Shown piece after piece: positions 35,026 through 46,846 of a stretch of DNA of 64,000 nt. This stretch comes from Chlorops oryzae (lineage: Eukaryota; Arthropoda; Insecta; Diptera; Chloropidae), in the NCBI GenBank assembly GCA_020466095.1, contig CM035807.1:37136114-37200113 (forward strand), in the 5' to 3' direction. Below the pieces are notes generated by a model. It did no database searches, was not told the DNA's origin, and saw nothing but the letters and a program-made list of their open reading frames with translations. The translations under genes and the position numbers were made by a program. Positions within the stretch are counted from its first letter, which is position 1; each line of letters opens with the position of its first letter.

Positions 35026-35202
35026 AGCGGCCTTAACACGTTCATGCTTGTCTGCAAGCATTGCATCATGCAGAGAACTTTCAAAAACTATTAATTTCTT
35101 AGAGTTTCTGCATGTCATACATGCATTTTGTGAATTTACACGGTCATTTTTTTCATCACGCCCGGAATGACTACAAGTAAACGTGAACGTGTAAAGGCCG
35201 CT
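35026..35202. mobile_element. 177-bp MITE
   Basis: Ends AGCGGCCTTAACACGTTCA and, inverted, AGCGGCCTTTACACGTTCA. Flanked by TAT at 35023-35025 and 35203-35205. The three-base target and GC-rich end fit a Harbinger-type MITE, but that is inference. Confidence 0.8.
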
Positions 35203-35261
35203 TATGACACTCGCATCATGCAAAGAATGCGAACAAGTATGAGCATGCAAACCCATTTATG

Positions 35262-35298
35262 CCAGAGAGAGAGAGAAAAAGAGAGAGAGAGAGAGAGA
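35262..35298. repeat. GA microsatellite
   Basis: Nearly pure (GA)n with one AAA interruption, directly before an LTR start. Confidence 0.95.
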
Positions 35299-35494
35299 TG
35301 TAGTATCTAGAAATACTGCTTATGAATGTAGTAGGCTGGCTTGACATTATTGTAGGATATAGATAAACGAATAAAGAATCATTGTACATTTAGTAATCAG
35401 TGCGGGCACATATCTGGGATATTACATTGGCGACGAGAATACGAACCCGTAAAAGGACTATTGAAACGGATCGTTAGAGTGTGAGTTGATAGCG

Positions 35495-35958
35495 TTAAGT
35501 CGGCTTCTACATTGAACGATTATCGACGCGATTTTCACAACGATTTTTTCAAATTCCCTTTTGAAATTGTCTTCTGTCGGTGTTCGCTTCTACACTACAC
35601 GATTTGCAAGCAACCGATTTATACTTTGTTGTGTTTTTCTTATGACATTCGTTTATTGGATTTATGCGAATTAAGTAAGTAAGTAATAAAATAAGTGGTT
35701 GTGACGCATTTTAAAATATATAAATTAAATTAGAATGGATTCAGGCGCTTCATAAAAAATTATTCGAACAATTCTTTGAAACTGTTTTCTGTTCTACGAA
35801 CGGCGGGAAAGGCAACTGTCAAAAATCGGCATGGAAATCGACGACATGGCTAGTACAAACGATTTTGACCGCTTCACTTTCGTCTCTCCTCCCTTGCCTA
35901 CAAACGCAAAAATCGGTGAGTGCTGTTGGCCGACAATCGTCCAATGTAAAAGTAGGCT
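35495..35958. mobile_element. MITE in the leader of the short-LTR element
   Basis: Inverted ends: left cggcttctacattgaacgattatcg, right gacaatcgtccaatgtaaaagtaggc. Flanks ttaag / ctaag. The middle shares blocks (acgatttt..tcactttcgtctctcctccctt..aaatcgg) with the repeats near 3180 and 5640, so it is the fullest member of that family here. Confidence 0.65.
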
Positions 35959-36386
35959 AAGTTGAAAATAAGCAATTTGGTCGGATTTAGATGGTATGTT
36001 AGTGTTTAATTGAAAAAGAAGTTGTTGGCTCGAGAGATGGAGCAATGAAAAGTCGTGTCCTGTGTATCAGACAAATAAGTTATTTGAAGAGTGAAAGACG
36101 TTGTTCGGAAATGTTGTTTGAAGTTGAAAAAAAAAGTTTCGAAACGGCAAAGGCTATTTGTACTAGTGATGAGTTGGAAAATATAAAAAAAATCCAAGTC
36201 TGCCTTGACGGGCCGAGAAAAATTTATATTTCTGGGTTTTTTTTTTTTTTTAATATAAAATAAACATTTGGAGAGTCAGAAATTTTTAAAATTCGTTCAT
36301 TTCATTTTTACGATTTCTGACTTCCGGAAATCCTCGTTACGGATTTTTGTAAGGACTTAAGGACACGTGTTGAAAACATAAACGAC

Positions 36387-37180
36387 ATGCAACGAGCTGG
36401 ACGTACAGACGGTCCTCCTCCGTTTGATTTTAAGACGGATGGCAAATGTAGCGGTGAGTGGAAGAAATGGCTACGTGGCTTCGAAGTTTTCTGCCAAGCA
36501 AACTCGATGGACGAAGGGCAAGCAAAATTAAACTGCATGCTCCATTATGCCAGAGAGAATGTCCAAACAATTTATTGGGCGCTGCCAGAACCAGAAGTTG
36601 TTGGCAGTGAGCGCAAAGGACCATTGATGTCTGGCTATGTTAGGTTCCAACCAGAGGACGAATACGAACGCGCAATTGCTAAGCTTGGTGCGCTTTTTGA
36701 GCCCAAACAAAATACTTCCCACGAAAGATATATATTTCGGATGATGAAGCAAAATCCGGCTGAACGAATTGATATGTTTTTGGTGCGGTTACGCGAGCAA
36801 GCCGAGCGCTGTGATTTTGGATAGCAGTTAGATGAAAATATGCGTGGCCAGATCATTTGCAGTTGCCATTCGGATCTCCTACAGCGAAAAATACTGGAAC
36901 GTGGCTATGAGAAGTTACCACAAATCGTTCAAATGGCAAGAATTTTTGAAGCGGTGTCCAATCAACAAAAGACTTTTACAAAGGAACCAGGTCACCTAAA
37001 TTCAGTGGTGTCCGACGGCCATTTACAAAAGAATGAGGACGTATGTAAGATCGAGATGAAACACGAGCCTGCGAGGGGTCGGAATGTTTAGCGGAAAAGA
37101 AGCTACGATTATGGAATTTCTTGTGGTCGTTGTGGGTTAAAAGGTCACAAAGCAGCAGACGTCTACTGTCCGGCTTAAGG
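36387..37180 (+). pseudogene. Gag of the short-LTR Gypsy-like element
   Basis: Reads PPPFDFKTDGKCSGEWKKWL, a gag of the kind found in K02A2.6-like Gypsy elements, with YERAIAKLGALFEPKQN and RIDMFLVRLREQAERCDFG. A TAG at about 36822 is followed in frame by LDENMRGQIICSCHSD and ILERGYEKLPQIVQMARIF. After further stops there is a CCHC-like CGRCGLKGHKAADVYCPA. Structural protein; broken by several stops. Confidence 0.82.
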
Positions 37181-37346
37181 AAAGGCTTGTCACAATTTTT
37201 GGTCGAAAGGATCATTTTGCACGATGTTGTTTTCGGCTTAAAAGCGAAAAGCGAAGTCGATACGTTGGTAATAGAGAGGTAAGCGGTTAGAAGGATATCA
37301 AACCGATTGATGGCTCGGAAAGAGAAGCTGTTCGAATGGTAGAAAC

Positions 37347-37804
37347 TAGTGATGCCACGAATATTCGGCCGCTATTCGGTATTCGGCCTATTCGGCGTCA
37401 TTTTTCAGTATTCGGTATTCGGCCGAATAGTTAAAATATTCGGCCGAATACCGAATAGTAGAAATAACTTATTAAAAAAATCAGCAGTAACTACAAATTA
37501 AATTTTTCTCACAATAACGTAAAAAAATTTAATTAACGAGAACTTAAAATACAGCAGATTTGCATTTTATTCTTTAGAAATATTAAATGTACGCTAGCTT
37601 CTTCTAAATTTTTTTTAAAAACACATTATGAACAGTGGGCAAATATTTCAGCGGCAGCTTTTGCCTTGACTCCAGCTAGTCGCGAGTAGGCCCAAGCTGT
37701 CTTTACTACGTGCCGAATATTCGGTTGCCGAATATTCGTTATTCGGCCGAGAGGTTGACCGAATATTCGGTATTCGGCCAAATCCACTATTCGTGGCATC
37801 ACTA
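37347..37804. mobile_element. 458-bp hAT-type MITE rich in ATTCGG motifs
   Basis: Ends TAGTGATGCCACGAATA and its exact complement on the right. Exact 8-bp duplication GTAGAAAC at 37339-37346 and 37805-37812. Both subterminal regions carry clustered, often palindromic, attcggccgaata / tattcgg motifs. No coding capacity. Inserted between gag and protease of the short-LTR element. Confidence 0.92.
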
Positions 37805-37819
37805 GTAGAAACTAAGCCG

Positions 37820-38422
37820 AAGTTTAATACAAAGCACCGAAGAAGAATACGAAGTAATTTTTTGCATCGACTCAAATGATAGAGGGAACCGAATTTGGGG
37901 AGCAATCGGTGGCGTCGACGTCGAAGTGATTGTGGATTCAGGTGTTCGATATAATATCAGCTGGAGCTCAAGGGAAAAGAAATTGTGACAACACACAAAC
38001 AGAGTGAAGTCGATGTCAATTTTCGTGCGTATGGTGGGCATTCGATAAAGTTCATGGGAATGTTCACAGCAAGAATCAAGGTTGGAAGAAATGAAATGCT
38101 GGCTAAGGAAATGGGAGTGTTAAAAATTGGAATCGATACGAACTCAGCAAGTAGTGATGTTAATGCTATAAATCTAGAAAGGAATCGTAATGAACCACTG
38201 GGAAAAATTAAAGAAGGGAAAGGAGTATAGTGACCGAAGTAATTGTGGAACATCCAGGAACCAGGAAGCAATATCACAGATCCTGGAGCAGACATCACCC
38301 AAGCAACATCGAGTATCGCAACGGAAACGTACTGCTCCAAACCGCTATCCAAATTCCTCTAAATGAAATTATATATTTATATATAAATAATATATATAAA
38401 TATATATATAAAAAGGGAGTAA
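37820..38422 (+). pseudogene. Protease fragment joined to integrase end
   Basis: The protease core VDVEVIVDSGVRYN is near 37910-37950, with stops around it, then SEVDVNFRAYGGHSIKFMG and MFTARIKVGRNEML. From about 38170 the text changes to an integrase C-terminal style ending VTEVIVEHPGTRKQYHRSW and HPSNIEYRNG. RT is deleted between. Not functional. Confidence 0.75.
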
Positions 38423-38547
38423 TGTAGTATCTAGAAATACTGCCTATGAAGTGTAGGCTGGCTTGACATTATTGTAGGATGTAGATAAACGAATAAAGAA
38501 TTTCTAACATTTAGTAATCAGTGCGTGCACATATCTGGGATATTACA

Positions 38548-39688
38548 AATATAAGAAAGGAATTGGAAAATTGGGAATTTACGCTCAAATGACGAAATAA
38601 TAGAGGAAAGTTTGACGACATCGAAATAAGTAATGACCAAGGCTCAGCTCTTTGAATGAATAAAATTCATAGTCATCTTATAAAAGTTACATAAATATTA
38701 CTAAAATAAATGATTAATGACCAAAAAGAAAATTAAAATTCATATATTTTTCACACAAAAATCTTTTTTTTATTGCAATTGATGCAGGTAAATTTTTACG
38801 AGTTTTCAACACTTTTTTCTAGTCTACCAATTTGGTTCGCTAGTCTACCGTAGGTATTCGACATTTTGAAAATGTCGAAAACTCCACAGAGTATTCGACA
38901 TGCCAACCCAGCATATAATACATATTATATTTACTATGAGTTTGATTTCAACACAAAATATGAGGTAGCCTTTTTATTTATTCAATAAAAGTTAAATTTT
39001 TCAATATTTATTCCTATATAAAAACATTATAGAGAGACTTATGTTAATTTCGGTGGCTAACCCCTTCGGTTGCGCTATTGCTAACTTCATGCACGCCTGC
39101 GTTGACGAATTACATTCGTATGCCTTTTGACACAATTGTGCAGTTTAAACTGCAATAACAACTTTTCATATGTGTGCGTGTGTTTAGAAGGATTTTCGTT
39201 GTCATGCATTTGAAGGGACAATGTGTAAAATATGAATTCGAAAGATAATTTTTTGTGCAAAATCAATTGTTTTGCAATTTCAGCATGTAGACATGATATA
39301 AATTTTAAATTCACGGAGAAATAAATTCAAATGTATGTTTTAACTAAAAGGAAAAGAGATTTTATTGTTATTTAAGGTTTAAAATCCGGCAAACTTGAAA
39401 AGGCTTTTATCTAAAATTGAATTTTTACCACTGTGCAAGTTATATCTATAGTTGTTGTTGCTAATATGTAGCAATATGACAATTCGGGGAAGAGGGTGGA
39501 GGCAAAAATAAAACGTTAGAATTAAGCTTAAAATTTTGAATACGATTACATAATTCTCTTTGCTAACGCGCGGCGCGAAGTTAAACGAGTTAGAGTACAA
39601 AAAATATTATTAATAATCTAAAAATTAAATTTCCAAAAAAAATATAAATATATAAAAAAAAATCCGTAGTGAAAAAAGACACTAAAAA
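38548..39688. other. No identifiable gene
   Basis: AT-rich. Probably includes the 5' end of the P-type element before its first ATG; no terminal repeat was found. Confidence 0.45.
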
Positions 39689-40557
39689 ATGGAAAGTTTT
39701 TATAAATACCACCCTTTGATAAAATGCATTGTTCAAGGATGCAGCGGGAAAAATGAAGCCGGTGTGATTCTTTTCAGAATTCCTGACAACGACAGAGAAG
39801 CTTGGTGCCGCAATTTCAAAATTAAGGAAGAGGACTTCAAAGTGCATTGGCGGGTATGCAATCGACACTTTCTTCCTGCCGAAATGGGATCTAAGCGACT
39901 ACCACTTGGAGCACGACCAACTCAAAATTTAGGTATGAATCGGTTTTGTTCTTAAAACGGCATTCTTCAGTTTTTGTGTACGGTTATTACTAAGTTTTAA
40001 AAGATTAAAAGGTTTTATAGTGTGAACAATCGAGATTGGAGACTGAAGTAATATAAAAGTTTTAAACCAAGGAAGTTTCCAAAGTAATGGTCGAAACTGA
40101 TTTTGGGATAGTTTCCTAAATAAAATTCCAACCACTATACAAAGAGGTTGCTTTAAATTTGGACTTTTGATTTTAAGAATATTAGTCATAGCTTCTGTGT
40201 TTTTGTGTTTATGTTTTAGACGTATTTCGTGTAAAGTATTTTGGTCGTGCTACTTCATGTGTCATGTTTTATTTTAATCGCCCTACGTTTTGTCCAAATT
40301 TTTTTAAAATTCAGGCTAAACATTTCGAATTCTTTCGTAACTTCTTTAGGACATTTGGATGTAGAAGAAAGCATACTTTCTAAAATTCCTATAGTTCAGC
40401 ACAGAAAGTGCTGTATGCTCAACTGCTCTACGACTTCGCCACCATCTACTGTTTTCTCATTCCCAAAAAACCCAGAAAAACTTAAGATTTGGAAGGAAAA
40501 TTTATGCATGCGGGAAGACACGGAGAGTGCAGCAATGTATATATGCGAAAAAACATA

Positions 40558-40964
40558 TGTTTGAGAAACATATTGATCACTTTGTTTTGCATTGAACAAG
40601 CATATCGAATTCGGCACTCAGAATTGCATAACAATATGATTGCATATGAGGTTCAGACGAATGCAGTTCGCGTGGGAAACTGCATATCAGCAAAATGTAA
40701 GAAAAGCTAACAAACCACCGCGGCACATGTCACTGCACGTTGCTCACTAAATACACTAAAATTATTTTATTAGAAGTAAGCAAAATTTATGTATAAAAAT
40801 GCAACTTTCTAGTCAATAAAGAGGAGTTCAATCAAAACCATTGAATTTGAATGTTAGCTTCTGGATCGACGCTCAAGTGTGTTCGTTCCACGTTAGTAAC
40901 AGAATTTGGTGCCTGGATCGACGCTCAAGTGTGTTCGTTCCACATTAGAATTGAATTCTGTACA
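40558..40964 (+). promoter_or_regulatory. BEL 5' LTR
   Basis: 407 bp. It carries a polyadenylation-like aataaa at about 40817 and a tandem pair of ctggatcgacgctcaagtgt near 40861 and 40914. It should hold promoter and RNA start. Confidence 0.92.
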
Positions 40965-41124
40965 TGGTGACCCCGAAAATTCAAAACAATCTTTTAAATT
41001 CGAACGCGTAAACGTAAAATCGAAAAATCGCAAGTGAAATTAAGAAAAGTTCGTCGCGTTTTTTAATCGCATAAAATCATACGGAATCGAAAGGATATTC
41101 ATCATAATCAACATTTCATCAACG

Positions 41125-42700
41125 ATGGCATCAGTTCAAAGGCAGCAGGAACTAGGTTCCTTAATCGAGAGAGTTATCGCGAATTTCAAAAAAGATGGCA
41201 AAGATCGCAAGACACCAGAGTACCTGGAAGAACGTATAAGACGACTACAAGAGCTGGCAAATGAATTTCATCGTAATCATAAGGAAATTCTGGCTAAAAA
41301 AGAAGTCGCAGCGGGAAGATGAATATTTCATGGAAAATTATTATGACAAGATGAACGACTTGGTAATCCGGTACATCAAAATAATGGAAGGTCTAGGCAT
41401 GGAACACGTTTTAATGGATGGCGGTGCTGTAGGTGGTGAAGTCGACAGTCGCGGGGCGCAGGTTCTACAACGAAGGTGCAACAATCCAAATCTCAACCAA
41501 ACACGAATGAAAATGGAACTCTAAGCACGAAGACGCAGAAGTTATTAAGAAACCAAAAGGCATTAGTTAAGGCGCTAAATCGCAACATCGAAGAGATCAA
41601 TGCTCAAGCTCATATGGAGCATCCAAATACGTACTACATGTTGAAATCTGGCATCCTGGAAAAATATTTGTCGGAGTTCACTCAAAACAATGACGTCCTC
41701 TGGGAATCCACAACGGACGACCACATTCTCGAATATACACCAGAATTATTCTATGAAATGGAGTCGAAGGTGGCATCAGTCCTAGTGGAGCTTCGACAAC
41801 ACATTCCAAAAGAGGATCAGGCAGCTAGACCACAAGAATCATCGAATCATCATGACAACGAGATTCTTCTGCCCAGAATTTCTGTGCCGACATTTAATGG
41901 CAACTATTTGCAGTGGATGGCCTTCAAGGATCTATATACTGAGATCGTTCACACAGCAAATATCAGCGATGCAAGAAAAATGCACTATTTAACCCAAGCT
42001 CTCGCGGGGGAACCTAAAAAACTAATACAGCACCTTCCAGCGATCGGAGGGAACTACACTGCGGCCTGGTCCATTTTAATAAACAGGTACGACAACCAAA
42101 GGTTGCTTGTTACAACACTGCTGAACAAGTTACTAACGCAGCCAACCACTAAGTCCGAGTCATCATCGTCCCTCAAGACATTGCACGACGTAACACATGA
42201 ATGTATGCATGGCCTGGCAGCGCAACGCCTTCCGGTTCACTATTGGGATACAATTGTGGCACATATTGTTCTCAAAAAACTGGACCAGGCCACCCAAACG
42301 TCATTCGAGCAAGGCCTGGACGACAACCGGCGATTGGTTACTCTTGAAGAAGTGTTAAAGTTTCTTGAACGCAGGTTCCAATCACTAGAAGTCCGAGGAA
42401 AAGGCGACTCGTCTTCCAAAACAATTGCTGCATATGTGGAGAATGACAGCAAATGTAAGGTCTGCAACAAAGACACTCATCCGATCTACCAATGTGGCAA
42501 ATTTACAAGCTCAACGTGCAAAGAAAGGTGGCAGTTGGTGAATCAGCATAAGCTCTGCGCGAACTGTCTTAAACCAGGACACTCATCCAATAAATGTAAA
42601 CGACAACACTGCACCAAGTGTACCAAAAAACACAACACGTTACTTCACGCTGAAAACTCCTATCAGACAGCAAAAAGGTCAACGGAGCAGGATGGGGCTA
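41125..42700 (+). pseudogene. BEL gag
   Basis: The first frame begins MASVQRQQELGSL at 41125 and shifts twice (about 41310 and 41500) before the long frame from 41476. It has the DUF1759-type capsid region (PRISVPTFNGNYLQWMAFKD, HYLTQALAGEPKKLI) and a zinc-finger set near 42450-42660 (CKVCNKDTHPIYQC, CANCLKPGHSSNKC, CTKCTKKHNTLLH). Structural protein of the particle. The two early shifts are the only breaks. Confidence 0.87.
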
Positions 42701-42799
42701 AGCAAACTGACACAGCTCAAAACAATAAGAACGCAAGCAAGCAGCCTGACGTCACCACGGCCAGCGATACAACAAAGGTTAGCCTGCTCGCCAACAGCA

Positions 42800-43491
42800 A
42801 CGAAATCAACGAACACTACGTATTACTTGGAACAGCCTTAATAGATTTGGTAACAGCTGATGGACAACGAATTGAATGCCGAGCTCTATTAGACTCCTGC
42901 TCCCAGGTCAACCTAATTACGGAACGGCTATTAAAGAAACTAAGAGGAACTACCAGAGCCGACCCAACGTGTGTAGAGGGAGTCGGAGTAACAGAAAACA
43001 CGGTTCTTCATCGCACCACAATTCATCTGAGATCAAAATACAACAAGTTCAGTGCCACCGTAGATGCTCATGTACTTCCAAAAATCGTCTCCAACCAACC
43101 GTCTCACAAGATACAAATTGACGATTGGAACATTCCAAATGAGTTAAATCTGGCGGACCCCACTTTTTCTAGGCCAGGACGTATCGACTGCTTACTAGGA
43201 GCGGAACTTTATTTGGACCTTCTTACAAAAGGCAGGAAGAGGCTATCCGAGAATCTTCCAACACTCCAGAACACGGTTTTTGGATGGATAATTGCAGGCA
43301 GTATCACCAGTCCCCACTCCAATATAGCCACATGTGGAGTGTGTACAACACAGGAGCTTGAGGATACTATTTCTAAATTCTGGCAGCTTGAAGACACACC
43401 GCACTCGAGCACGTCGCTTACAGAGGATGAACTACCTGCGAATCTCACTTTGCACAACACACGACGAGGTCAAACGCGGGAAAATATGTAG
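42800..43491 (+). pseudogene. BEL protease and start of RT
   Basis: Same frame as gag. DUF1758-type aspartic protease with LLDSCSQVNLI: the catalytic Asp is kept but the residue two further is Cys where Gly is usual. Then RIDCLLGAELYLDLL and NTVFGWIIAG, and the RT lead-in SKFWQLEDTP. The frame ends at 43491 near a one-base shift. Confidence 0.85.
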
Positions 43492-45118
43492 TCAAGTTGC
43501 CTCTCAAGGAGCATCCATCAGTCTTGGGGAAGTCAAAAGCCATAGCATACAGCAGGTTCATGTCTTTGGAGAGGAGATTGACCCAAAATCCATCACTAAG
43601 AGCACAATACACGCACTTCATGATGGAATACGAAAAATTGGGGCACATGACTGAAATCGACCCAAAGCAAGAACTTCTTACGCATTATTTCATCCCTCAT
43701 CATTGTATTCTCCGACCAGAAAGTACAACTAAAAATTAAGAGTAGTGTTTGATGCGTCTGCTAAGACGACAAATGGATTGTCACTCAACGACATCATGTA
43801 CATCGGACCCACTGTCCAAAGCGAACTCTTTTCCCTCCTGCTACGTTTTAGAATTCATAAATATGTTCTAAAAACAGATGTGGAAAAGATGTATCGTCAG
43901 ATATGGGTCAATGAGGACGATCGGAAACTGCAGCTGATAATGTGGAGGAACAGCCCGACTGAAAATCTGAAGTACTATCAACTTAATACAGTGACATACG
44001 GAACACGGGCGGCTCCATATCTCGCAACACGCTGCTTGAATCAATTAGCCGATGAATATCAACACCAATTTCCTCTTGGGGCAGCATCACTTAAAGCAGA
44101 TTTTTATGTAGATGACGGACTTTTGGGCGCAGACTCTTTGCGAGAAGCTCTGGAAATGCAGCAACAACTAATTGATGTTCTTCAAAGAGCTGGAATGCAA
44201 CTCCGAAAATGGTGTGCAAACAGTCCAAAATTACTGCATGGGATTCCCGCAGGAGACCAAGAAATTGACCTTAATTTTGACTCTCAAGAAACTCAAGCCA
44301 CCAAAACCTTGGTCTGACGTGGCTCCCCAAAACGGATGTTTTTTTGCATAAAAACAAACCTCAAAAGAAGAACAACGACCACTAAAAGAAGCATGACCTC
44401 TGACTTGGCCCGCATTTTTGACCCATTAGGATTGGTCGGTCCGGTAGTGGTTACTGCAAAAATTTACATACAGCGATTATGGCAGCTTAAAATCGACTGG
44501 GACTCGGATCTTCCGTTGGAAATTCAACAACGATGGATGCGGTTGCAAGATGACCTGCCAGCACTGGACAATGTTAAAATTTCGCGACACGTGCTTAGTC
44601 AGCAAGGTCAGCTGAACATACAACTGCATGCTTTCGCTGATGCATCCGAGAAGGCATACGGTGCGGCAATCTACATCAGGTCTGTGCAAAAGGATAAAAC
44701 GATCAAGCTGAACTTACTTTGTTCCAAGTCACGCGTGGCACCACTAAAGCAGCAAACGATTCCACGTTTGGAACTATGCGCCGCCCTGTTAGCAGCCGAG
44801 CTAATGACAAGAGTAAAAGGTGATTTGAACTACCAAAATAAGGCAAGTTACCTGTGGACAGATTCACAAATCGTGATTTCATGGATAAACAATCATCCAG
44901 GCACGCTTCCAGTTTTTGTTGCACACCGAATTATAAAAATTAATCAGTTGACGAGGCCAGAGCAATGGCGACACGTGCCATCCAAGCAAAACCCAGCAGA
45001 TTTGCTCTCAAGAGGAATAAAACCGAGAGAATTGGCCAATGCCATATGTGGTTCTTTGGACCATTATTCTTATATGAGCCTGAGCCTAGGTTGCCACCTC
45101 CCTTCAACAGGGAATTAG
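43492..45118 (+). pseudogene. BEL reverse transcriptase and RNase H
   Basis: Three frames: 43497-43739 (HYFIPHHCILRPES), 43745-44317 (VFDASAKTTNGLSLND, the catalytic YVDD at about 44106-44117) and 44336-45118 (RNase H with HAFADASEKAYGAAIY, PRLELCAALLAAEL, WTDSQIVISWI and RHVPSKQNPADLLSRG). All metal-binding positions I can see are present. Breaks are a stop at 43739 and shifts at about 44315 and 45110. Confidence 0.88.
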
Positions 45119-46846
45119 TCATTGAAAATAGTCCAGCAACGGTAGCCATAACGTCAAAACAGGCAGACTTGGCAGAGGACCCACTGGTGTATTCAATCCC
45201 ATCCAGAAATTCATTTCTCTATCTCCAGAGAGTGACTGGATACGTACTGCGATTTTCAAAAAATTGCAAAAAATCTAAACATGCTCGACCAAAAAATAAG
45301 CAACTGTCACCGGCAGAGCTAGATGCAGCATTGAAATTAATAGTAGCCAAATTCAAACGTCCGACTTTCAAGATCTACTGAAGATCTTACGAAAAGAAGG
45401 AAAAGTACCAAACTCGAACTCCCTTAATTCTCTGGCTCCATTCTTAGATGAAGAAGGAATAATCAGAGTAGGCGGCAGATTACAAGCATCATCTCAACAA
45501 TATGACACGAAGCATCAAATGATCCTACCTGGAGATGATCCCATCACGAAATTGCTTTTAGAAAAGATGCACAAGGAGAATTATCATTGTGGACCCTCGG
45601 CACTGCTCGCGTTCGTCAAACAACGATTTTGGCCACTTAAAGGCAGAAGCTTGGCAAGATCAGTCGTTCAACATTGTGTAAGGTGTACGCGATCAAGGCC
45701 CGTTTTATACAAACAAGTTATGGGGAACTTACCACCATCACGAGTCGAACCAGCGCGCCCATTTCTACACACCGGCGTAGACTATTGTGGACCTTTCCGA
45801 GTACATTTTAAAACTCGAGGAAAGGCGCCACAAAAGGCGTACATTGCCGTCTTCTGCTGCTTCTCGACTAAGGCCGTACACTTGGAACTAGTAACGGAGT
45901 TAACGACCGACGCATTTATCGGAGCTCTCAAACGATTTATTGCACGCAGGGGTTACTGCAAAACAATATTTTGCGACAATGCAACGAACTTTGTGGGAGC
46001 CAAAAACCAACTCGAGGAGCTCACCAGCAGCATCTATTCATCAAAGGCATCCGATTCCATCATACGAACCTGTAGTGAAAAAGGAATTAGCTTCCAGTTC
46101 ATCCCACCAAGAGCTCCACACTTTGGCGGTCTATGGGAAGCGGCGGTGAAGTCAACAAAAAAACTGCTGGCTCCAAAACTGCATGAAGCGAAATGACATT
46201 CGAGGAATTAAACACGGTTGTGACTGAAGTCGAAGCAATGCTTAATTCACGGCCACTAGTTCCAATGTCCTCCGATCCGAATGATCTAAGCGCACTTACT
46301 CCGGGACATTTCCTCATTGGAGAGCCATTGAGGGCAAACGTTGATGCCGACACCGAACCAATGAAAACAAAGATGTCAACACGATGGGAAGAGGTCTCCA
46401 AAATTAAACACAAATTCTGGGAGCGCTGGTCAAAGGAGTATTTAGCCGAGCTGCAATTGCGACATAAATGGAAGGGCCCGACAACCATTATCAAGCCAGA
46501 CACATTGGTAATTATCAAGGAGGACAATGTCCCCGTATTACAATGGCCACTGGGTCGAATAATAAATGTGTATAAGGGAGACGATGGAGCCGTACGAGTG
46601 TGCGATATTCGGACTCACAAAGGAATAATCCAGCGACCCATACACAGACTGGCGCCACTTTTTCCGGAAGACAGTAGCGAAGAAAACGTCGGAGAAGAAA
46701 GCCGAACAAAGGAAGCTCCTGAAACGTCAAAGGTCTCCTTACCGATTAGCATCCCCCTAAGTCGCCTAAAAATGTTCACTCATTCAACAACGAAGTCATT
46801 CCAAACAAGGTTAGACGCATTGAACCAACCCTTCTTTTCACCCTGA
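45119..46846 (+). pseudogene. BEL integrase with DUF5641 end
   Basis: The N-terminal zinc region has H and C residues (MHKENYHCGPSALL, CVRCTRSR). Core: first Asp in GVDYCGPF, second in IFCDNATNF, Glu in GGLWEAAVKS (45519-46196). A one-base shift near 46190 moves to 46193-46846 with EVEAMLNSRPL, LTPGHFLIG and the DUF5641 end VPVLQWPLGRI. It inserts the cDNA into DNA. Confidence 0.88.

Larger units (their letters stand above)
35299..38547 (+). mobile_element. Short-LTR Gypsy-like element, internally deleted
   Basis: 5' LTR 35299-35426 and 3' LTR 38423-38547 (about 125-128 bp), both TGTAGTATCTAGAAATACTG ... GGGATATTACA. Primer site ttggcgacgagaat follows the 5' LTR; the purine tract aaaaagggagtaa precedes the 3' LTR. 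It contains gag, a protease piece and the last part of an integrase; RT, RNase H and most of integrase are gone. The flanks show no matching duplication. Two MITEs lie inside. Confidence 0.87.

Noticed and set aside
35017..35256. 79-codon minus-strand frame
   Set aside because: Lies across the 177-bp MITE's inverted ends; no protein similarity.
35299..38547. Complete Gypsy element
   Set aside because: LTRs, gag, and primer site are present, but RT, RNase H and most of integrase are missing.
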